Part shown: positions 43,736-50,574 of the stretch, piece by piece
Numbering within the stretch: the first letter of the stretch is position 1
Layout: each line of letters opens with the position of its first letter
The notes under the pieces: generated by a model
Seen by the model: the letters and a program-made list of their open reading frames with translations, nothing else
The model's database searches: none
Told to the model about the DNA's origin: nothing
NCBI GenBank assembly: GCA_016935765.1
Contig: JAFGQG010000029.1
Span: forward strand, 1 to 55,280
Length of the DNA stretch: 55,280 nucleotides
Direction of reading: 5' to 3'
Origin: a bacterium
Lineage (GTDB): Bacteria; UBP14; UBA6098; JAFGQG01
Translations under genes and position numbers: made by a program

Positions 43736-44128
43736 ATGGCACGTCAATCAAAGAGCCCGAAGAAAAAGAAGATGCGAAGTGTAGTGGAGGAGGGGTTAGC
43801 TACGGTAAAATCCACTTTTAATAATACATTAATAACGATTTCGGATAAGGAAGGCAGAATTTATACCTGGTCATCTGGCGGAAGGATAGGTTTTAAAGGA
43901 ACGAGAAAGAGTACTCCTTACGCTGCTCAGTTAGCAGCGAGAGAGGTTGCGAACGAGATGTTGGATCAGGGTATGAAGAGAGTCGAGGTTCGAATGAAGG
44001 GGCCGGGACCTGGCAGGGAAGCGGCGGTCAGAGCCCTTCAGGCTGAGGGTCTTATGATTACCAGAATAAAAGATATAAGGCCGGTTCCACATGGAGGTTG
44101 CAGGCCTAAGAAAAGAAGACGTGTTTAA
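43736..44128 (+). CDS. rpsK: Ribosomal protein S11 (130 aa)
   Basis: A platform protein of the small subunit. It shows the family core [54 protein letters not shown] and the ending [13 protein letters not shown]. The ATG follows AGGAGG. Confidence 0.97.
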   Translation: MARQSKSPKKKKMRSVVEEGLATVKSTFNNTLITISDKEGRIYTWSSGGRIGFKGTRKSTPYAAQLAAREVANEMLDQGMKRVEVRMKGPGPGREAAVRALQAEGLMITRIKDIRPVPHGGCRPKKRRRV

Positions 44129-44145
44129 TAGCATAGAGGTGAATT

Positions 44146-44778
44146 ATGGGAAGATATATAGGTCCAGTATGTAGATTATGTAGGAGAGAAGGAGCAAAGC
44201 TTTTCTTGAAAGGGGAAAGATGCTTTTCAAATAAATGTTCATTGACAACGAAAGCTTATCCCCCTGGGGAGCAGAAAAGAGCCCGTTTCAGAAAGAGAAT
44301 GTCGGATTTTGGAATTAGATTGAGAGAAAAACAGAAAGTTAGGCGAATCTACGGAGTAATGGAAGCTCAATTCAGGCGATATTTTCACGAGGCAGCCAGG
44401 TTGAAAGGAAAAACTGGAGAGAATCTTTTACAGCTTCTGGAACTTCGTCTCAGCAATATCGTGTTCAGGCTGGGGTTTTCGCCGTCAAGAAGGGCGGCAA
44501 GGCAATTGGTAAGCCACGGACACTTTCAGGTGAATGGTAGAAAGGTTACAGTGCCTTCTTACCGTACTAAACCCGGGGATATTATCCAGGTGCAAGAGAA
44601 AAGCAAAACGCTTTCGATCATTCATAATTCATTGAAAAAGAAGAAAAGCACGGATGAGCTACCCTGGCTTTCTTTAGATAAAGCTAAACTTGAGGGCAGG
44701 ATTTTAAATCTGCCAACAAGAGACGAAATACCAGTCGTAACTAAAGAACAATTAATCGTTGAGTATTATTCACGATAA
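44146..44778 (+). CDS. rpsD: Ribosomal protein S4, Cys-bearing form (210 aa)
   Basis: A primary 16S rRNA-binding protein that often regulates the alpha operon. The N-terminus carries four Cys (CRLC ... RCFSNKC), the zinc form of S4. The S4 RNA-binding domain is visible (LELRLSNIVFRLGFSPSRRA, then ARQLVSHGHFQVNGRKVTVP). The end is QLIVEYYSR. Confidence 0.97.
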   Translation: MGRYIGPVCRLCRREGAKLFLKGERCFSNKCSLTTKAYPPGEQKRARFRKRMSDFGIRLREKQKVRRIYGVMEAQFRRYFHEAARLKGKTGENLLQLLELRLSNIVFRLGFSPSRRAARQLVSHGHFQVNGRKVTVPSYRTKPGDIIQVQEKSKTLSIIHNSLKKKKSTDELPWLSLDKAKLEGRILNLPTRDEIPVVTKEQLIVEYYSR

Positions 44779-44794
44779 TGGGAGAAGAAATAAA

Positions 44795-45790
44795 ATGAAA
44801 TGGAAATCCATTCAAAAACCGGGAGAGATCATTCTTGATCATGAAACCGCTACAGAGGAATATGGTAAGTTCATTATACAGCCTCTTGAACCGGGATATG
44901 GAGTTACTTTAGGGAATGCTTTACGAAGGATGCTCTATTCATCTCTTCAAGGGGTAGCAATAACCGCGGTTAGGATCGATGGTGTACAACACGAGTTTTC
45001 GACGATCCCTGGAGTTTACGAGGATGTCACTGAGATAATCTTGAATTTAAAAGGTGTCAGGTTCAAATTGGAAGGCGATTTTCCCAACCCGGTCCGAATA
45101 AGTGTAAACAGAAACGGGGAAATTACCGCGAAGGACATCAAATGTGATAGCGACGTGGCAGTAGTAAACAAAAAACACCATATAGCTACACTCACCGAAA
45201 AGGTAAAGTTGAAAGTAGACCTTGACCTCGGAATCGGCTGCGGATATAATACTGCTGAAGATAATAAAGCGGACGATCAGCCAATCGGCACCATACCCAT
45301 AGACTCGATTTTCACTCCAGTACTAAAGGCTAATTTCAAGGTTGAATCGGCGAGAGTGGGTCAAAGAACGGACTATGATAAATTAACGATAGAGGTAACA
45401 ACAGACGGAACTGTTACACCAAGAGAAGCGTTATCGTATTCCGCTCAAATACTTAATGAGCATTTTCAACTCTTCTTCCAACCTGAAATGGAATTGGAAA
45501 GAGAGGAAAAGGAAAGCGTTGATGAAGAGACAGCGAGGATCAGGAAACTTCTTCAAATGAAGGTTAGCGAACTGGAGTTGTCGGTACGATCGAGCAATTG
45601 TTTGAAAGCGGCAAAGATAAAGGCAATTGCTGACCTTGTACAGAAAACTGAATCGGAAATGTTAAAATATAGGAATTTTGGCAGGAAATCCTTGGCTGAA
45701 TTAATTGAAATACTTGATAAACTCAACCTTTCATTTGGAATGGATATTTCAAAATATGTTGATGAGAAGGATACTGAAAAGGAGAAATAA
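44795..45790 (+). CDS. rpoA: DNA-directed RNA polymerase subunit alpha (331 aa)
   Basis: The assembly scaffold of RNA polymerase. The N-terminal domain shows PLEPGYGVTLGNALRRMLYS and GVYEDVTEIILNLKGVR. The C-terminal DNA- and activator-binding domain shows LELSVRSSNCLKAAKI and YRNFGRKSLAELIEIL. I use the ATG at 44795, 16 bases after rpsD, rather than an overlapping frame from 44759. Confidence 0.97.
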   Translation: MKWKSIQKPGEIILDHETATEEYGKFIIQPLEPGYGVTLGNALRRMLYSSLQGVAITAVRIDGVQHEFSTIPGVYEDVTEIILNLKGVRFKLEGDFPNPVRISVNRNGEITAKDIKCDSDVAVVNKKHHIATLTEKVKLKVDLDLGIGCGYNTAEDNKADDQPIGTIPIDSIFTPVLKANFKVESARVGQRTDYDKLTIEVTTDGTVTPREALSYSAQILNEHFQLFFQPEMELEREEKESVDEETARIRKLLQMKVSELELSVRSSNCLKAAKIKAIADLVQKTESEMLKYRNFGRKSLAELIEILDKLNLSFGMDISKYVDEKDTEKEK

Positions 45791-45796
45791 TCAGGC

Positions 45797-46687
45797 ATGC
45801 GTCATAATAAGAAGGTAAAGAAAATAGGACTAGATGCGAAACTGAGAAAAGCAGTAATAAGGAACCAGGTTAAAGCCCTTATTATCAATGAACGGATTCG
45901 CACAACCAAGGCTAAAGCAAAGTTAACAAAAAGTGTCGCAGAGCAATTGATCACTTTTGCTATCAAGGGTGATCTTAGCGCAAGAAGACATGTGCTTAAA
46001 TTCATACCTAACAAGGATATAGTACATATACTGTTTAATGAAATTGCTCCGAGGTATGGTGGGAAACCAACCGGTGGATACCTGAGAATCTATAATCTTG
46101 GTTTTCGAAAAGGGGATGGCGCTCCGATGGCTCTTCTAGAATTTACAAAGAGGAAGAAAGAAAAACCGGAAGCAGAGAAAAAAGGTAAGAAGAAAAAGAA
46201 AGCTGAAACAGAAAAAGAACCAGTAATGAAGGAAGAGGTTGTTGAGGAACTGGAACAGGCAGAAGAAGAGGCAAAAGAGAATGTTGAAGTGGAAGAGGAA
46301 ACTCAGGTAGAAGAAACAGAAGAGAGCATGGAAGATGAAGAAGCCCGAGAAGATGTTGAAGAACCGCAGATGCCGGAACCTGAGAAAATAGAACAGCCTG
46401 AATTGGAAACACCGGAGAAGAGTACTGCTATTGTTGAAGAAGAGGAAGAATCTCAAGAAATTGAAACGGAAGCTTTATCAGATAAAGAAGAAACTGCCTT
46501 GACCGCTGAAACCGAAGACACAACCAGCTTGGATGAGGAAGTTGAAGAGGAAACGGAAGAGATGGAAGAAACTGAACAAGAAGAGGGAAATGAGGCTGAA
46601 GAAGTCAAGGAAGAAAGCGCGGAAGAAGACAAAGACCTAACAGATGAAGTACCTGGTAATGAATCCGAGGAAGAAGATAAATCATAA
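45797..46687 (+). CDS. rplQ: Ribosomal protein L17 with a long Glu-rich C-terminal tail (296 aa)
   Basis: The first ~117 residues are a normal L17 from the peptide-exit-tunnel rim: MRHNKKVKKIGLDAKLRKAV, VKALIINERIRTTKAKAKL and GGYLRIYNLGFRKGDGAPMA. A Lys-rich hinge (KRKKEKPEAEKKGKKKKKAE) follows. From about residue 140 to the end there is a tail of about 157 residues of which about 42% is Glu (about 66 by count), with few hydrophobic residues and no Cys. Family members are normally 115-200 residues. The reading frame is intact and ends the alpha operon. The tail is probably disordered and would extend from the ribosome surface near the tunnel exit. Confidence 0.95.
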   Translation: MRHNKKVKKIGLDAKLRKAVIRNQVKALIINERIRTTKAKAKLTKSVAEQLITFAIKGDLSARRHVLKFIPNKDIVHILFNEIAPRYGGKPTGGYLRIYNLGFRKGDGAPMALLEFTKRKKEKPEAEKKGKKKKKAETEKEPVMKEEVVEELEQAEEEAKENVEVEEETQVEETEESMEDEEAREDVEEPQMPEPEKIEQPELETPEKSTAIVEEEEESQEIETEALSDKEETALTAETEDTTSLDEEVEEETEEMEETEQEEGNEAEEVKEESAEEDKDLTDEVPGNESEEEDKS

Positions 46688-46730
46688 TCTTTAGTATATC
46701 CGTCAATTAAAATCATTTTCTCTTTCCCCT

Positions 46731-48056
46731 ATGGGAATAAAAATCTATATAAAGACTCTGGGATGCCCTAAAAACGAAGTAGATTCAGTAGAATTAGCTT
46801 CGGGTTTGCTAAGGTCAGGTTTCGATGTTATAGATAACCCTGACCAGGCAGAAATCCTGCTTGTAAATACTTGCTCCTTCATAGAAGAAGCTCGCCTCGA
46901 ATCCTCGGAAGCAATAAATGATTTGATACAATTAAAATCGAGATCAAAAGGCAAAAAGCTAGGAATAACGGGTTGCTGGGCTGAAATGGAACGGGATGAA
47001 CTGCTGAAGAGGTTCCCGGATATTGACGGTGTCTTCGGAAATAAAAATATTAAGCAGACGATAACTGACGTAACTAATTGGTATACCGCGAACGATAGAA
47101 TTGTATCACTTCCTGATGACTACGGGATGTGGCACACTCAGTATAATCTGCCATCTACCTTTCCTTATGCCTATGTGAAGATATCCGATGGGTGCGATAA
47201 TATGTGCAGCTACTGCACACTGCCCTATATTAAAGGGCGCTATAGGAGTATGCCCAGCAACTATATACTTGATTATATAAGCAACCTTGTGGATTTTGGT
47301 TATAAGGAGATAGTACTCGTTGGGCAGGATACCAGCCAATATGGTATCGATATTTTCGGAAGTTCCAAACTCTATTGGCTGCTCGAGGAGATTTCGAAGA
47401 TAAAAGGCGATTTCTGGATAAGGTTGATGTATGTTCATCCTAAACACTTGACAGATGAGATAATTGATGTTATATATACTAACAAAAAGATACTACCCTA
47501 TCTGGACATACCTATACAACACTATAGCGATAATATTCTGAGGTTGATGAACAGGGGAGTGACTGGTGTCCAGATGAGGGAATTAGTGAAGACATTGAAA
47601 AGCCGAATACCGGATCTTACCCTTAGAACCACCTTGATGGTTGGTTTTCCGGGCGAGGACGAGAAGGACTTCGATGAACTGGTCTCTTTTGTAGAGGAAG
47701 GCTGGTTTGATCACCTGGGGGTTTTTGTATTCTCCAGGGAAAAAGGAACTCCTGCATACGATTTACCGGGTCAGGTCGATAAGGAAACAGCGATCGACAG
47801 GAAAGAACTCATAGAAATAATCCAGAATGAGGTCAATAAAACAAAAAGCCGCAAGTTAATAGGTCAAATTATACCCGCGATCATAGAATCGGAAACATTA
47901 AGAAAGAACGTTTACAACGGAAGAACGATTTTTGATGCGCCCAATATCGATCGTGCTTTAAAAGCAATGGGGAGCGCAAGGATAGGTGAAGTTGTAAAAG
48001 TAAAGATACATGAAGTGTTTGATTATAAACTGGTTGGTGAGATATGGGAACAATGA
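46731..48056 (+). CDS. rimO: Ribosomal protein S12 methylthiotransferase RimO (441 aa)
   Basis: A radical-SAM enzyme that adds a methylthio group to an Asp of ribosomal protein S12. The N-terminal cluster Cys are C12 (in TLGCPKNEVDS), C48 (NTCSF) and C82 (GCWAE). The radical SAM Cys are C155, C159 and C162 (SDGCDNMCSYCTLPYIKG). A C-terminal TRAM domain is present (IIPAIIESETL...VKVKIHEVFDYKLVGEI). The GCPKN-VDS form favours RimO over MiaB. No ribosome site is obvious before the ATG, which follows a pyrimidine-rich stretch. Its end overlaps the next gene. Confidence 0.95.
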   Translation: MGIKIYIKTLGCPKNEVDSVELASGLLRSGFDVIDNPDQAEILLVNTCSFIEEARLESSEAINDLIQLKSRSKGKKLGITGCWAEMERDELLKRFPDIDGVFGNKNIKQTITDVTNWYTANDRIVSLPDDYGMWHTQYNLPSTFPYAYVKISDGCDNMCSYCTLPYIKGRYRSMPSNYILDYISNLVDFGYKEIVLVGQDTSQYGIDIFGSSKLYWLLEEISKIKGDFWIRLMYVHPKHLTDEIIDVIYTNKKILPYLDIPIQHYSDNILRLMNRGVTGVQMRELVKTLKSRIPDLTLRTTLMVGFPGEDEKDFDELVSFVEEGWFDHLGVFVFSREKGTPAYDLPGQVDKETAIDRKELIEIIQNEVNKTKSRKLIGQIIPAIIESETLRKNVYNGRTIFDAPNIDRALKAMGSARIGEVVKVKIHEVFDYKLVGEIWEQ

Positions 48057-48535
48057 AAATGAATAGCAGGGGAGTGCTTTTGGCGCTGGGTGTAATATGT
48101 ACCGCGACACTATTACTGCTTCCTTATTTGGTTTTTGGACAAAACTTTAAGTCCATATATGATGAAGGGTTAGCTTTTTATAACAACAAAGAGTTTGAAA
48201 AAGCAAAGAGCAGTTTCGCTAAAGCAGTTAAGGCGACAAATGATTTGGAATCAGCAGGTACAGCTCAGTACATGATAGGAATTTGCTGTATTCAGCTTAA
48301 TGACTATGATTGTGCGGTGCAGGAATTGAAGAAGGTACAGACATACAAAGGCTTTTCCAAGATTCCAGACGCAACTTTTAAGCTTGGCGCTGTTTATATG
48401 ACATTGAAGGATTATGGACATGCCAAATTTGAATTCACAAAGATAATAGTGTTTTTTCCAGAAAGCGAATTAGTTGAAGATGCAAAAACCAAACTTGACG
48501 AAATAGATGCAGCAAACAATCCCCAAAATGAATAA
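48053..48535 (+). CDS. Small exported TPR-repeat protein (160 aa)
   Basis: A periplasmic or envelope-anchored helical-repeat protein. A signal peptide or anchor (GVLLALGVICTATLLLLPYL) is followed by about three TPR-type units: YDEGLAFYNNKEFEKAKSSF, YMIGICCIQLNDYDCAVQEL and FKLGAVYMTLKDYGHAKFEF. I use the ATG at 48053, which overlaps the rimO stop by four bases (ATGA); ATGs at 48044 and 48059 are alternatives. It belongs to a run of envelope genes between rimO and nadD and may share a job with the BamD-like protein downstream. Confidence 0.8.
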   Translation: MKMNSRGVLLALGVICTATLLLLPYLVFGQNFKSIYDEGLAFYNNKEFEKAKSSFAKAVKATNDLESAGTAQYMIGICCIQLNDYDCAVQELKKVQTYKGFSKIPDATFKLGAVYMTLKDYGHAKFEFTKIIVFFPESELVEDAKTKLDEIDAANNPQNE

Positions 48536-49136
48536 GCTGGCTATACTTAGCATAATTCTCTTCATTTCACTGGTATTTGCTGCTGCCTGTGCTGAAGAGA
48601 TGGTTTTTATATCGAACCTGGAATTAGTAGAAGGGGCTTTCGATTCCGCTATTTCTGAGTTATCAAAGGAGATCGATAACAAATTTATCATCCATTTTGA
48701 AGGAGAAAACTTCTTCAGTACGCTTTTTGATCAGAGAATGGAATTGGAAAGGAAGCTGGCGAATCTTCGAGTTAATGCGAATGAACGGGTTGATGCGGAT
48801 ATGACTGACACCCTTCACGTGGAGATTGTCAATTATAGCCTCAGATACCCCGAAGCTACACGTAATAGTATCTGGACTTCTCGAGTCATCAAACGCAAAA
48901 TGAGTGTTGAAATGCAATTTTATATTGAGAATAATGAAAAAACACTTTTTTCTAATGAATTTGAATATATATTTGAGGATGAATTTAAAGGAAAGTATGC
49001 GGATAAAGTTAACGGAAATGAAATATTTTTAATTGCAGAGCCGGAGCATTATACATGGAAATTCTATTTATGGGAACCGGTTCTTGTTAGTTTAACTGCT
49101 GCCGCATTAACTTATTTATTTTATTCGAACAGGTAG
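48528..49136 (+). CDS. Unrecognised envelope protein, possible lipoprotein with C-terminal membrane helix (202 aa)
   Basis: I do not recognise the family. The start MNKLAILSIILFISLVFAAA precedes Cys21, so a lipoprotein signal (AAAC) is possible, though the family consensus would prefer Leu at -3. The middle (LELVEGAFDSAISELSKEID, then FFSTLFDQRMELERKLANLR) is helical, then beta-rich (TLHVEIVNYSLRYPEATRNS, KMSVEMQFYIENNEKTLFSN). Near the end a hydrophobic stretch, EPVLVSLTAAALTYLFYSNR, may be a membrane anchor. The ATG overlaps the upstream stop by 8 bases and has no ribosome site, so it is probably coupled. Only 7 bases separate it from the next gene. Confidence 0.7.
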   Translation: MNKLAILSIILFISLVFAAACAEEMVFISNLELVEGAFDSAISELSKEIDNKFIIHFEGENFFSTLFDQRMELERKLANLRVNANERVDADMTDTLHVEIVNYSLRYPEATRNSIWTSRVIKRKMSVEMQFYIENNEKTLFSNEFEYIFEDEFKGKYADKVNGNEIFLIAEPEHYTWKFYLWEPVLVSLTAAALTYLFYSNR

Positions 49137-49143
49137 TGGCAAA

Positions 49144-49902
49144 TTGAGAAAGTTCAGACGGAAAATATTATTAATCCTCTTCATGGCAGCACTGCTGTTT
49201 TTAATGAATTGCGGCGGCAAGGTCAAGGTATATGACGACTCGCTTCTTGCCTTTCAGCAAGCTCAAAATGCTTATGACAGGGGTAAATACAACAAAGCTG
49301 TGGTAATACTTGAGAAGTTCGTTTTCGATTTTCCGGGCTCGGACCTGGTTGATGACGCTCACATGTTGCTGGGTAGGAGTTATTACAAACAGAAAGATTA
49401 TGTTTTGGCTATTGGTGAGTTCAAGAGGCTGATAGACAGCTTTCCTGAAAGCGGGTACGCGGAAGAAGCAGAATATATGGTCGGTGAATGTTACTATAAG
49501 GAATCGCCTAGACCGGAGTTGGACCAGGAACACACGAACCGGGCAATTGAATGGCTGGAGAGTTTCATTGAATATTATCCGGAGTCGGAGTATGTGTCAA
49601 AAGCGGATTCGATAATCCGGTTATGCAGAGAGAAGCTGGCTGTTAAAGAGTACAAAAATGCAGAGTTGTACTTCAAGATGAACAAGTACGATGCCGCTTT
49701 ACTCTACGCTAACCTTTTAATGGAAACGTATCCCGAATCCGATATGGTTTGTTCCACGTTGTTTCTCATAGCTGAAATTTACGGGGAAAAAGAAGAGTAC
49801 GAAAGTGCTGAGGAATACTATAACAAGGTGCTGGATATTTGCCCTGAAAATAAAGACCTTATAGAGAACAGCATAGAGCGTCTTAAGGAAGTAAGACCGT
49901 GA
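49144..49902 (+). CDS. bamD: BamD-like outer-membrane assembly lipoprotein, TTG start (252 aa)
   Basis: A TPR lipoprotein of the type that works with BamA to insert outer-membrane proteins. The signal peptide ends FLMNC with Cys23 as the candidate lipidation site; Asn at -1 is unusual. Several TPR units follow: AYDRGKYNKAVVILEKFVFD, LLGRSYYKQKDYVLAIGEFK, YPESEYVSKADSIIR and AEIYGEKEEYESAEEYYNKV. The recurring F/YPxSxyxxxA wording is typical of the family. The end overlaps nadD (GTGA). A general TPR lipoprotein remains possible, because no bamA lies nearby. Confidence 0.8.
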   Translation: MRKFRRKILLILFMAALLFLMNCGGKVKVYDDSLLAFQQAQNAYDRGKYNKAVVILEKFVFDFPGSDLVDDAHMLLGRSYYKQKDYVLAIGEFKRLIDSFPESGYAEEAEYMVGECYYKESPRPELDQEHTNRAIEWLESFIEYYPESEYVSKADSIIRLCREKLAVKEYKNAELYFKMNKYDAALLYANLLMETYPESDMVCSTLFLIAEIYGEKEEYESAEEYYNKVLDICPENKDLIENSIERLKEVRP

Positions 49903-50480
49903 AGATTGGAATTTTGGGAGGAAGTTTTAATCCGATACATCTTGGTCATCTTATAATTGGTGAATATACGCGAGAGGAATTCGACCTTGATATAATACTG
50001 TTCGTGGTTGGGTACGCGCCGCCTCATAAAGCGTCTCACACTTTGCTTTCACCAGAAAAAAGAATGGAGATGACCGGAATCGCGATAGAGAGTAATCCGC
50101 ACTTTGAACTATGCGATATAGAATTTGAAGAAAATCAGTCTTCCTACACGGTCGATGTGTTAAAATCGCTGCAAAAAAAGTATCCCGAAGACACGATACT
50201 GTACCTTATAATCGGTTCAGATAGCCTTTTGGAGATAAAAACCTGGCGCAACTGGAGGGAGTTGTGGTCATGGGCAAAGATCGTTGTTATTCCCAGGAAG
50301 GGCTTTAGTATCGCAGATGCTCCCCTCGATAAAGAGCAGGAAATATTCGTTTCCGGATGTCCACAAATAGAGATCTCTTCTTCGGATATAAGAATGAGGA
50401 TTATTGATAAAAGGTCTATTCGTTATCTTGTACCGACCGAGGTACAAAAATACATTTCTGACCAAAAATTATACGTTTAA
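49899..50480 (+). CDS. nadD: Nicotinate-nucleotide adenylyltransferase, GTG start (193 aa)
   Basis: Makes deamido-NAD from nicotinate mononucleotide and ATP. The nucleotidyltransferase signature is GGSFNPIHLGHLIIGEYTRE, and the second motif is SSSDIRMRI near the C-terminus. The middle contains LIIGSDSLLEIKTWRNWREL. The GTG start overlaps the upstream stop by four bases and has AAGGAAG upstream. Confidence 0.96.
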   Translation: MKIGILGGSFNPIHLGHLIIGEYTREEFDLDIILFVVGYAPPHKASHTLLSPEKRMEMTGIAIESNPHFELCDIEFEENQSSYTVDVLKSLQKKYPEDTILYLIIGSDSLLEIKTWRNWRELWSWAKIVVIPRKGFSIADAPLDKEQEIFVSGCPQIEISSSDIRMRIIDKRSIRYLVPTEVQKYISDQKLYV

Positions 50481-50503
50481 GCCCAATTTTCTAATAATTT
50501 ATA

Positions 50504-50532
50504 TTGACCATTTAACTTAATTATACTATATT
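50504..50532 (+). promoter_or_regulatory. Putative sigma-70 promoter for ftsK
   Basis: TTGACC (50504-50509), a 17-base spacer and TATATT (50527-50532), 42 bases before the ftsK ATG. Another ATATTTTG sequence follows directly, as in the promoters upstream of rpsQ. Confidence 0.65.
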
Positions 50533-50574
50533 ATATTTTGAATGGTTTGTTAAGTTTTTTCAAGGTATTTTACT

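Noticed and set aside
46136..46456. Phe- and Leu-rich frames on the - strand
   Set aside because: They are the complement of the Glu-rich L17 tail; low-complexity shadows.
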